A program made the position numbers and the translations under genes. DNA of 64,000 bases, taken from positions 2,356,001-2,420,000 of the forward strand of contig OY720101.1 in NCBI GenBank assembly GCA_963082875.1, written 5' to 3'. This stretch comes from Corella eumyota. Taxonomy: Eukaryota > Chordata > Ascidiacea > Phlebobranchia > Corellidae. The notes beneath the pieces were generated by a model, which saw only the letters and a list, made by a program, of their open reading frames with translations, was not told the origin of the DNA and did not search any database. This document shows, one piece after another, positions 23,291 to 33,651 of this stretch (position 1 is its first letter; every line of letters starts with the position of its first letter).

Positions 23291-26200
23291 ATGTTTAAAA
23301 TGTTTAAAATTTTGTTTTTGTTTGTGGTTTTAATTTCAACTTGCTTTGGACAAAATGCTTGGTCGCGTAAGTAAACTTTTGGATTAGGAATAAATCAAAT
23401 TTGTAAATTGGTATTTAACAACTTATCTTACATTTATAAATTAACATAATGTAAAAATAAAATTATGATACTTTTAACGTTTCATTGTTATAACTAAGAG
23501 TTTTTTTTGACTTTACAGTAGCAGAAGAGTCGGCAAAATATTGGTTGGACTCGGCGAAACAAGAGTTAGAAGACTCTTTGCTTCATCAAACCTTAAACCA
23601 AAAAGTTGCGCGAAATGTCATCATGTTTTTAGGTAAAATGATAAATAGTTTTATATATTTTTAAGTGTATTTGTGTAGCAAAACGAGAAGATGTATATTA
23701 AAACATATCGGAAACATGATCTTTGTACCAAAAGTTACTTTATATTTAGAGATAAGTTAGTACAGTCGTTTTTACATGCAGAAAATCAAATCCTACGTAA
23801 CATGAGGTTACTGCGTTATTAAATCATCAGGTAAACATTGCAACAAATGATATAAAAATAAATATTGGGTATAATGCACCACTAATGTTAAATAAATGCT
23901 AGGCACAAATCACACGAGTTAATCATTAGCTAAAAACAATTGTTAAGGGATGTCTGTAAGCAGTTTTTAAGGAGTAGGCCTACACACTTTATTTGTTACT
24001 TTGTTTGTGATTGCATTTAACGATTTGTTAATAGTAAATATTTAAATATAGGCTAGAGGCAACGCCTTAAAACAAATAAATGTTATCGTGATAGCCCTTA
24101 AAACAAGAACATTTATGCTAAAACAAATAAAATACGAAAAAATGCTGTACTAATGATACGCTTTCGAAAAAAATCATATAAATCCCTGGTTGTGGTGCGC
24201 AATATTTTTGGTTTGCAACCATAATAGGACCAGCTACCAACTAAATAAAAATGGTAGGCTATGTTGTTACATTTACGTGGTTTTATTACACGGAAAACAG
24301 CAAAAAACTCAAATAATTGTACTAGAATTAAGGATTATTAAAAAATTATACAGAATTACCGGTTGTGGTGGGCAATTTTATGTATTTTAACCATATTACG
24401 ACCAGCGATTTTTAATTGTAACCTTCCAAAATAGAGTAAATTGTAATTGAAAAAATAGTAGCCTACTTGATGATAATGGTAGGCTATGTTATTACATTTC
24501 ATTTTTTAATTACAGGTGATGGTATGAGCGTACCCACTATAACAGCTGGAAGAATTTTGAAAGGGCAGCTTAATGGTTATAGTGGAGAAGAATATAAACT
24601 AGCAATGGACCAGTTTCATCATGTTGGCTTATCAAAGGTAAGCTATATTTGCCTTGCTACTGGTTCATCATAATGTTAACTTAAAAATAATGTAGGCTAT
24701 TAAACAAGATTAAACTGTAAAAAAATAACCTTAACCTATAAAATATATATTAAGGTTTTTTTAAATAGTTTTAGTCAATTTTAATAAAGTAATTAATATT
24801 TTTAACCAAAAAATTGATAAAAAGCACTATGGCCTATGTTAACTTAATACTGAAATATTTTTTTAGACTTACTGTATTGACAAGCAAGTTTCTGATTCCT
24901 CCAGTACAGCCACTGCTTATCTAAGTGGAGTAAAAACCAAATATTATACAGTGGGTTGTAATGGAAAAGTAATTTTCAATAACTGTGAATCTTCTAAAGG
25001 AAATCACGTTCAATCAATTTTAGTAGATTCATTTGAAGCAGGTTGGTATTAAGCTATAAATTAAGTTTTTCCTTAAGCAAATTTTAAGGTATTATATTTT
25101 ATTTTGAAAATTATGAGACTAGGCTATCTTTTCTAGCCTAGAATAAATTTATTTTCTTAAACACCCAATCATAAATTACCCAAAATAAATCTTTATTTCA
25201 TGGCCAAAAATTTGCTATGTGACTTTAAATTTAGAATAAAAAAAATAAAAAAATTATTGTTAATTAACCTTTTAACTCTTAAGGTAAGTCAACAGGAATA
25301 GTAACCACGACTCAAATTAACCATGCCACGCCATCTGCCACATATGCCCACTCAGCAAGTAGAAGTTGGTATGATGATGCTGATTTGCCAGAGGAAGCTA
25401 AACTAAATGGATGCAAGGATATTGCTCAACAATTTGTGGACAGTTCTAACATGATAACAGTATGTGACTTTTATATTAAATTGTGTAATTTAAATTACCC
25501 AAACTCATTTTTTTTGTAGTTTTTTTGTATATGGCTTTATTCTCGATGTGGGAAGGTCGAATGCACGACCTAAACATAGAATAACATCAGTTACTTCGGC
25601 TCGGTCTCCAGTTGCTTGTGGCAATTTGGGATATTATGGTTATAATTGCACAAAAGTTATGCTGCTGATTAAGTGTTGGCCTAGCAGGAGTTTATACCCC
25701 TTATAGCGCCTTTCTCAAGGGCACTACAGCAAGAGAGCAGTGGGAATTAAACCCACGGTGTAGCAAGTGGTCTTACCACTACACCACCCTACCATTTTAA
25801 CTACTTATAGTGTATAAAAGCAGTACGGGTCGAACCCAGTACCTCTTGAAGTAAAGCCTAGTGATGTATTTGCTTTTGTTGTTGTAGGTTTTAACCACAC
25901 AATTATAAAAATACCGAAAATTATTTTTAATTTATCTTTTAGGTGGCCCTAAGTGGTGGTAGACAATATTTTCAACCAACTACAACTAATGATCCAGAAT
26001 ATCCAACACAAAAAAATGACCGGGAAGATGGACAAGATTTAATTAAACAATGGGAAATGATGAACGCTGGTGTGAATGCTAAATATGTTTGGAATCAAAC
26101 TCAGTTTGATGCAGTTGATCCAGTTACAACTGATAAACTATGGGGTAAACAAAATGTAGTTTTAACTTTAACAACATATTTTTTAAAAGTCATTGACTTA

Positions 26201-28729
26201 ACAGCTTGATGCTGTTGGTGTGCATTGGTTTAAAGACTTTGCCTTTATAAATGCTCTTTTACTGCTTCCATGCTGTAGGTTTCTTGTGTTACGTGCTATA
26301 AATGATATAAACTTCCGCTAAGCCAAAAAACATTCAGTGGATTAATTTTTGGGCAATTATAATTAACAATATCTTAAACTAATAAAATCAACTTAAAACT
26401 TGGTCAGGGTAACAAATGTTACCTAAAGTTTAGGCTGTGATTTTGGCCAGTAAATTTCTATATAAAATAGGCTAAGCCTATTAATTTGGAATTTGGAATT
26501 AAACTGAGTCTCAAAAAAAAATAAGAACAATATTAACCTTTTATATATTAAACAAAAAAAAATTGTTTAAAAACAGGTATGTTCGAACCTAGCTCAATGA
26601 AATATGAGGCAGATCGGAGTAGTGATGAAGCTGGTGAACCATCGCTGGCTGAGATGACTGAAAAAGCAATTCAAATGCTGCGCAAAAACTCAAATGGATT
26701 TTTTCTACTGGTAGAAGGGGGAAGAATTGGTAAGTTGTAATAAATCGCCGGGAGAGGGGTGTAGTGGTAAGAACACTTGCTACACCACCATAAGTTTGTG
26801 GGTTCAATTCCCACTGCTCTCATGCTGTAGCACCCTTGAGTAAGGCGCTATAAACGGTATGAACTCCTGCTGAGCCAGCACTTAATCAGCAGCATAATTA
26901 CTGGGCAGTTATAATCTATATAATATCCCTAACTGCTAAAGGCAACTCAAGACTGGGTCAGGGTAACTGATGTTACTCTATGTTTAGGTTGCGCATTCCA
27001 CCTTCCAACATCCAGAATAGGATATATACCAAAAAATTAAAATTTCCATCATATAAACCAACAATTTATTTTTGCTAGACCATGGCCATCATGCTGGAAA
27101 TGCTTATAGAGCTTTGCATGACCTGGTAGCTTTTGATGACGCAATCGCGAAAGCGGTGCAGATGACATCAGATAGTGACACTTTAATTATTGTGACTGCC
27201 GATCACAGCCATACTTTAAGCATGGGAGGTTACAGTGACAGGGGAAATGACATTTTTGGTAAATTTAACTTTGTATTCATTATTGTTATTATATTCCAAT
27301 ATTTTATGTTAGATTGAAAAACAATATAGTAGCTGGGTTTTTATGTTGTATTGTGACTTAAACCTGAAACCTTTTAGGCCTGAGTGCCAAGTTTTGTTTT
27401 CCGCACTACCAAACAAAAGGATAATTTATTTCTTCATGTCACTTTTACGTAATATTTATGTTTTTATTTAGTGTTCTGTTGTCACAGGTTAAAGTTATCT
27501 GTAAATGCTGAGCTTAAGAAGCATGTTATAATAGGGACTTTTATAAAGCAGCTTAACTAATTGTTATACTACACTATATGACATTGATGTTTATAATATA
27601 AATAACTTATTTTTAAAATAGGTTTGGCGCCATCTAACGACAACCCATACTTGACATCAGACAAAAAACCTTACACAACATTGGCTTATGGAAATGGACC
27701 AGGCTGGCAAGGAGATGGAACAAGGGATGCTGCAAGTGCCGATGCCAATGCTTTAATAACCAGGGAAAATATAACAGAAGTTGGTGAGTATAGTTGTTGG
27801 GTATAGGTCATGGGTTCAATCCCAACTGCTTTTATGCTGTAGCACCCTTGAGCAAGGCGCTATAAACGGTATGATCTTCTGCTAAGCCAACACTTAATCA
27901 CCAGCGTAATCATAGGGCAATTATAATCTATGAAATCCCAAACTGTCACAGGCAACTCAAGACTGGGTCAGAGTAACTGTTGTTATTCTATGTTAAGGTC
28001 GCGCATTTGACCTTTCCACATCAAGGATAAAAATACAAATGAAAAAATTTAGATGATTTGAAAACACTGACAACTTGTTATTCTTATGCTGAATTTATCG
28101 ATTGTTTAAAACTATTGAGTAAAAAAAAATACAAACCATTAATATAAACAAACACATTTCAAATGACTACAAATTTAAAAACCCATTTCAAGTATTTTTT
28201 TAAGTTTAAAATTCTGTTTTATTAGATGTTGAAGCACGTGACTACCACCAAAACACTGCCGTTCCACTTAGTTCAGAAACTCATGGAGGTGATGATGTAG
28301 CTATCATGGCTCGAGGTCCAATGTCTCACCTCATTCATGGTGTTCATGAACAAAGTTACATTGCTTACGTCATGAGGTAAAAACGACAACATTTTTTGAC
28401 TAGGTAAAAAATGGAAAAAAAATAAAAAGATTTTTGATTACTTTAGATATGCATCTTGTGTGGGGCCAGATAAGGGTCATTGTGAAGGGGGTTCAGTGGT
28501 AATTGAACCTACATTCGAACCAGAACCTGCAGCTCAGTTCTTAGGGATGAATTTGGACTCTACTGATGCAGAAATCGGTCTCTACGTCCAGTTCTCTCTC
28601 CTAATTTGCCTTTCTCTCTTCTGTATTGTTCTCACTCTTCTTTTGATGAAAGGAAAAAAGGAAAGTGGGAAGGTGATGGCGGTTACGCCTCAAAAGATGT
28701 ATGCCAATTATGACAATTCAAATATGTAA
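23291..28729 (+). CDS. Alkaline phosphatase, transmembrane type, copy 2 (597 aa)
   Basis: Same family and exon plan as copy 1. Exons: 23291-23366, 23519-23632, 24516-24637, 24867-25041, 25284-25459, 25943-26144, 26577-26729, 27079-27258, 27622-27783, 28226-28376, 28447-28729. Signal peptide [16 protein letters not shown]. Catalytic serine in VSDSSSTAT, which still fits the family signature but differs from copy 1 (DSAS). Metal ligands are retained in LVEGGRIDHGHHA, TADHSH and SETHGGDD. The C-terminus has a long hydrophobic helix ([18 protein letters not shown]) and a basic tail starting KGKKESGK. Introns are longer than in copy 1 because they collected several SINE copies. Start chosen at the first of two close Met codons (23291, 23300). 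Confidence 0.93.
24185..24500 (+). repeat. Local duplication in alkaline phosphatase copy 2, intron 2
   Basis: Two diverged copies of a roughly 100-150 bp segment: 24185-24290 and 24358-24500. Both begin with GGTTGTGGTG(C/G)GCAAT and later carry ATGGTAGGCTATGTT(G/A)TTACATTT. The second copy runs up to the exon 3 acceptor. Confidence 0.7.
25524..25793 (-). repeat. tRNA-derived SINE, minus orientation, internally deleted
   Basis: In intron 5 of alkaline phosphatase copy 2. The tail and body are clear. The head is shortened between box B and box A, because the segment after the ACCCACGG reading is shorter than in other copies. Confidence 0.85.
26208..26450 (+). repeat. Old, strongly diverged tRNA-SINE relic
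   Basis: In intron 6 of alkaline phosphatase copy 2. The family's body can still be followed (CATGCTGTAG, CGTGCTATAAA, GGGCAATTATAAT, GGTCAGGGTAACAAATGTTAC), but the promoter boxes have decayed. It is clearly older than the neighbouring copies. Confidence 0.7.
26748..27036 (+). repeat. tRNA-derived SINE, full length
   Basis: In intron 7 of alkaline phosphatase copy 2. Box A (GGTGTAGTGG) and box B (GGTTCAATTCC) are intact, and the tail ends in ATATATACCAAAAAA. Confidence 0.9.
27800..28045 (+). repeat. tRNA-derived SINE, 5'-truncated
   Basis: Starts just 17 bp after exon 9 of alkaline phosphatase copy 2. Box A is missing while box B (GGGTTCAATCCC) and the whole body are kept. 5' truncation fits incomplete reverse transcription. 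Confidence 0.85.
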
Positions 28730-29006
28730 AATAATACAAATCATTTCTTGAACATTTCTAATAATGTTTATATTAGTACAAATAGTGTTTATTATAAGGA
28801 ACAAAAATGAGTTTAAATTAACTTACTTAAAATTGTTGTTAAATATTTATTTACTAAGTTTAAATTTTTTTTTTAAAATAATTATGCTCTGTAAGTGTGT
28901 TTAAGTTTAATATATTTTCAAATTTAGTTTTAAAATCTTATTTTATAACACTTTTATGATGCTATTTTATTACTATATACTTAATAATTTCAGTCACTGT
29001 AATTAA

Positions 29007-29042
29007 AATAAATACTGTTTGCATAAAAAGCATTTTTTTATT
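29007..29042. terminator. Tail-to-tail poly(A) signals of alkaline phosphatase copy 2 and SLC35B4
   Basis: Plus-strand AATAAA at 29007-29012 and minus-strand AATAAA at 29042-29037. If both are used, the two 3' UTRs nearly touch or overlap. A minus-strand ATTAAA at 29232-29227 is a nearer alternative for SLC35B4. The rest of 28730-29310 is AT-rich UTR or spacer. Confidence 0.45.
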
Positions 29043-29310
29043 TTGTGGTAATGTATTAAAATTGACTATAGCACAAATATAAGTTGAAAATATTTTAAAA
29101 ATTAAAAAAAATTTGCATGATTGCACTGTACATAAATGACTTCATAGCATACATTAATTGAAATACTATTTACATCTCTAGGTATAATGATTGAAGATAA
29201 ATAAATACAAAAAGTTTTTAGTAAAGTTTAATACAGATTTTTTGAAGAAATAATAAATACACAATAAAAATATCTTGAATCAGCATCGGATGTGTAAAAA
29301 GTTCTGATAA

Positions 29311-31619
29311 TTATTGAGCTTTCCCATTTTTGTACAAGTGTTTTTCCAATTTATCACCGGTATTAGCTGATTTCCAAGGTATAACATTACTGTATATCAA
29401 AGTTCCAAATAAAACTAAACCAGTGCCCATCCAATGAAATAATGTAAACTGATTGTTGAAGTAAATAACTGATAATACGAGGGACACAAATTTTCTTAAA
29501 GTGACCAAAAGTGTTACGGTAAGTGATGTACACACAGTAGTAAGGTAGAAGATGGATCGTATACACACATACTGTGTGATAAGATTGCCTATCATGTATT
29601 GCCATAATATAGGCATGAGTACAGTGGAATCACTATATATGTAAGACATGGTTGTTGATATAACAGGTATAGTCGTTAATTCAGATCGATTTAATATTGA
29701 AATGTTCTCCAAAATGCTTGGGGCAAGTAACACAAAAAATGGTAATGGAATTGCATGCTAAAAAAGAGGAATTATAAGTTTAGTTTGCTTATGGTATAAA
29801 GGTATAGGTATATCAGTTAACTATATTAAAATAACTTAATGACCTAACATAAAGTAATTAAAAATAGGGCACAAAAGAGCTATATCTTTAAATAATATAG
29901 AAACAATTGTAAAACTTACATTATAGAAGGTTGCTTCTCTTGACTGCTTTCCAAATTTAAGGAACAAAGTTTCTTGATAAATTCCAAGTCTAGCCGACAT
30001 CATAAGAGCAAATGTAAGCAAAAATATTCCAATTAATATTGAAAACAAATTTTTAATTTCTCCATCATCAGTGTTACTTTCTCGACTGGCTAAAATACTC
30101 TAAATATTGATAAAAAATAAATTAATTATTCTTTATGTTAATATAAGTCAACCTTAAGAATAAAATTAAACTTTACACAGTTTTATAAAATGTTTATATG
30201 CCTACTTAAAACTACTGCTCTTAGTATATAATTCTTTTGTTATTAACATTATTGCCCTGGTTAACAACTTACTGTCGCTATTGTGCAAATCAAAATTCCA
30301 ACAGTGACAAGAATAACGGCCAAATATTTTGATGATGGATAATTTCTTCTTAATACAATTTTTCCTATTAATAAATTTGCTACAAGTGACCCCTTAAAAT
30401 AAAGAAGAAATTATAGATGTAAATATGTAATTACATACAAATTAAAAATAATTTTTTTGAAATTTTACTTACTGATTTAAAGATCATATGCAGTGGCATT
30501 GGTATGTGAAAATTAAGTGCCATAATGTTGGTTACACTAACTGAAAAATACATCAGGACCATAATAATGTAGTTTCTAAAAAGAAAAATAATATTTGATT
30601 TAAAAAAAAAAAATAATATATATATATATAACTTTTTTTGAATATTAATCAAGGCAAACATAAGAGATAAACAATATATTTACGAAATTGGGATAACTCT
30701 TTTTGTCGTTCCAAATTTGCTGTAAAAAACGAATCCTTCTAAACTCATGGTCAAAAATTGAAAGAAGACGATCATATTTCCTCCACTAGATGATGCACTA
30801 TAAAGTATTATAAAAATTAGGTAATACAACAACTAAAATGTTTTTTATATTTGTTTTAACACTTTCTGTAGCACAAATAGATTAAAAACACAATCACAAA
30901 GTTACTAATTTTTGGAATATCAGCCCAATAATAATACTTAAAACTTGTAAACACTTTTAAAGAGTTAGAATACTGTAAGTTACTTTATTATGTGGGCCTT
31001 TTCACATCATAAACAAGACCGACCGGCAGCGAGGTGTAGTGGTAAGAACACTTGCTTCACCACACATGAGGTCATGGGTTCAATCCCCACTGTTCTCATG
31101 CTGTAGCAGCCTTGAGTAAGGCGTTATAAACAGTATAAACCCCTGCTGAGCCAGCACTTAATCAGCAGCATAATTATCTGGCAATTATTATCTATAATAT
31201 CCCAAAACTGCCACAGGCAACTCGAGACTAGGTCGGGGTAACAGTTGTTACTTTATGTTTAAGTCATGCATTCGACTTTCCCACATCGAAGATATATACA
31301 AAATAAAGAGTAAATTATTAAATTAATAAAATTCACAACAAAATTAATAAAATCTTCACCAAAGTTATAAAAAATACAGTCCCAGTATGTTTATTTAGTA
31401 TTTACAAAAAAAATAACACAAACATAACAAAGTTTTTTACACCAAAAAATAATTCTTGACACAAACTATAATTTAACGGTTTAGTTTAGGTGTTTAACAT
31501 AAATTAAATGGAACAAGGTATTGTACTTACTTAATTAAATGTTCCAAAAAAATAACATTTGCACAGCATCCGAATATTACAAGCACCATAGCAGCCACTA
31601 TATTTGATGAGGTGTCCAT
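29311..31619 (-). CDS. SLC35B4: UDP-xylose / UDP-GlcNAc transporter (350 aa)
   Basis: Multi-pass Golgi/ER nucleotide-sugar antiporter. Six exons: 31619-31531, 30797-30684, 30575-30473, 30392-30273, 30099-29920, 29757-29311. Orthology rests on blocks shared with human SLC35B4: VIFGCCANVIFLEHL near the N-terminus, FHIPMPLHMIFKS, LTFALMMSARLGIYQETLF, NLITQYVCIRSIF, and LTVTLLVTLRKFVSL near the C-terminus. Length matches the family (human 331). The ATG at 31619 opens the first membrane helix directly. It lies head-to-head with POLR1E (416 bp between start codons) and tail-to-tail with alkaline phosphatase copy 2. UDP-xylose supply would serve xylosyltransferases such as the GXYLT gene at 50-53 kb, though the distance makes co-regulation only a thought. 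Confidence 0.93.
31024..31304 (+). repeat. tRNA-derived SINE, full length
   Basis: In SLC35B4 intron 1, opposite to the gene. Box A (AGGTGTAGTGG), box B (GGTTCAATCCC) and a TATATACAAAAT end are present. Confidence 0.9.
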
Positions 31620-32035
31620 GTTTAATATTAAGTAAAAAAAAAAATTTTGACACAAAGTTTTATCACTGAAAGCTACGTCACTACATTTTCGAAAACTTGA
31701 CTCAGCAAATAAAAGAGGAACAGTAATGGTTGAATGAGTCGCGGATAAAAAATACAATTCGTACTTTTAATACTACTTCAATCACAGTTTATTTAGTATT
31801 TGTTATTTTAATTTTCTTAAAAATTGTTGTTAAAAAACTTAATAGTTTTATATTAAAAAAAAATTCGTTTCGCTTCTTTTTTTCTTCGCTCCGCATTCCA
31901 AATTCATCCGCACTCGTGTTGACTTGTGTGTTTTTGCAGAAGCGTGTGTTCCGCCCTCATAAAAGTTTTTGTTATATTTGGTGCTAAAATAATTAAGTTA
32001 TTTAAATTATCTTGCCATATTTATAATCTTTTATA
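31620..32035. promoter_or_regulatory. Shared divergent promoter region, SLC35B4 / POLR1E
   Basis: 416 bp separate the two start codons, so both promoters must lie here. No TATA box or other element could be assigned with confidence. A short plus-strand open frame inside it (31730-31987) has no recognisable content. Confidence 0.5.
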
Positions 32036-33250
32036 ATGTCAATTACTTTAAAATATAAGAAAGGTGCCAAGAAAAGGGTTCTGGTTGAGTTTACAAACGG
32101 AATACCGAACGAATCTTGTGAATTTCGCGCCGAAATATTTCAAGATGAACGACAAACTAATCCGAAATTCAGAGACCGTAAAATATTAGTTGTTCATGGT
32201 CAACACTTAACTTACATTGGAAATAATTATGAATATAAGGAAAAATACCCTTTTAATCCTGATTTGATGGTGACTGAGCTAAACAAGTTAACAAACGTGA
32301 TGCAAATTTTCGACGTAGATATTTTTAAAATGTCGCCAATTTTAGCGAGTGATATCGCTAAGATTGATGAAAATGATGATAAAGAAAGACTAAAAGTAAA
32401 AAAACAACTGGAAGAGGATAATCGTTCTTTCTCGAACAAACAAGACGATTTGACCGAAGTTTTTGGTAGTCATAAACGCAAACGAGCCATGAACACAAGG
32501 CATAGAAATAAAGTTGATGAAGATAGCACTGCGGCAATACAGAAAGCTATTGAAACAATTTTAGACGAAGACACAAGTGTTCTTGTCACGGACGGCGCTG
32601 CAACAGATACCACGAACATTTTACCGTACAATAAAGAAGCTGAAAGATCCGAAGATGTTTATCCCCTTTTGTCAATTATTCCGGAAAATATATTAAACGC
32701 ATTGGAAACTGAAGCAACTAAATTTATAAAGCCATCACATGAAACAATTGCTGAATGGAAAAAAATGAATAATGAATTATCATCGGAATATATTCGTAGC
32801 CATGCTCAATATCCATTAATATCAGTTGTTCAGGATAAAGCAGTGTATGTTCGTTATGCATGTTGCTTACAACTATTTGCATATTTTGTAAAACTGTACA
32901 AGTTTAAGTATGCGGACCTTCGTTCAAAAACCTGCCTTGAAGAAACAAATGAATTAATTCGTTTCTGGATGTTTGAGGAATTCATGGTTGGCGATGCTAA
33001 AAATAAGAAAATGCCCCCAAGAATGAAGGACAAAGTGTTAGCAAATGCAATAGCATTAGCCTGGCATATTGACTCATTCTCGATCAAAGAGGAAAATTTT
33101 ATTTCAGCGTTGGCTATTTCAAGTCGAAAGTTTTCTAGGCATGTTAGCGCCTTAGGTGGTCAGTTTAAAACTGTTGGAGGCTCGAGGTGTGCTGTTTTGT
33201 CTCTACCATTAAAATTTCCTACTAGTGGTCAAAGAGCAAGGAAACGTTAA
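32036..33250 (+). CDS. POLR1E: RNA polymerase I subunit RPA49 (404 aa, single exon)
   Basis: Subunit of nucleolar RNA polymerase I that, with PAF53-type partners, stimulates initiation and elongation on rDNA. The uninterrupted frame matches the family along its length: an N-terminal dimerisation part (VLVEFTNGIPN, then LTYIGNNYEY, DVDIFKMSP), a basic linker with the typical KRKRAMNTRHRNKV block, and the C-terminal tandem winged-helix region ending in KTVGGSRCAVLSLPLKFP. Human POLR1E is 419 residues, so it looks complete. It is intronless, while most neighbours have several introns. POLR1F follows on the same strand after 401 bp. Confidence 0.93.
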   Translation: MSITLKYKKGAKKRVLVEFTNGIPNESCEFRAEIFQDERQTNPKFRDRKILVVHGQHLTYIGNNYEYKEKYPFNPDLMVTELNKLTNVMQIFDVDIFKMSPILASDIAKIDENDDKERLKVKKQLEEDNRSFSNKQDDLTEVFGSHKRKRAMNTRHRNKVDEDSTAAIQKAIETILDEDTSVLVTDGAATDTTNILPYNKEAERSEDVYPLLSIIPENILNALETEATKFIKPSHETIAEWKKMNNELSSEYIRSHAQYPLISVVQDKAVYVRYACCLQLFAYFVKLYKFKYADLRSKTCLEETNELIRFWMFEEFMVGDAKNKKMPPRMKDKVLANAIALAWHIDSFSIKEENFISALAISSRKFSRHVSALGGQFKTVGGSRCAVLSLPLKFPTSGQRARKR

Positions 33251-33651
33251 ACAAAAAGTTTAAAATCTTTTAAGCACAACAACTTCTTATTTTTTTGTTA
33301 TACAACATTGTTATTCAGTTTTACTTTAAATGTTTATTTACATTTTTGACTTTTTTGGCACTAAAGCATTGAAGAGTTTTTTCTGTTTAGCAATGTTTTT
33401 GTCCAACTTATGTTCTTATACCAAATTGATATTTAACAAAATCAATATGCCCCAAAACCCAACTATATGGCAAATCAAACATTTTTACCTTATGGCCAAT
33501 CAGACATTTTTTAAATAAAAAAAATTGAAAAACTTTTTTTGGTAATATTGTTGGAGGGGTGATATCTTTAAACAACATTATCAATAATTCAACACAATTT
33601 CTGTTATTAGGTATTAAGATTTCTTTTCTGAAATATTTAAAATAAGTTACC
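33251..33651 (+). promoter_or_regulatory. POLR1E-POLR1F intergenic region with operon-like signals
   Basis: AATAAA at 33514-33519 would end the POLR1E mRNA near 33540. Pyrimidine-flanked AG acceptors at 33609-33610 and 33617-33618 lie 33-41 bp before the POLR1F ATG, with no upstream donor seen nearby. The resulting gap between transcripts would be roughly 70-80 bp. This spacing is what is known for Ciona operons, whose downstream mRNAs receive a spliced leader. Confidence 0.4.

Noticed and set aside
18383-28729. One of the two alkaline phosphatases being a pseudogene
   Set aside because: Both assemble to full-length open frames with matching intron phases and all catalytic motifs.
30431-30661. 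76-codon minus-strand ORF starting in the SLC35B4 intron
   Set aside because: Only the part matching exon 3 (30575-30473) is coding; the rest runs into intron sequence past clear splice sites.
31730-31987. 85-codon plus-strand ORF in the SLC35B4/POLR1E interval
   Set aside because: Composition is that of AT-rich spacer, there is no homology I recognise, and it overlaps the divergent promoter region.
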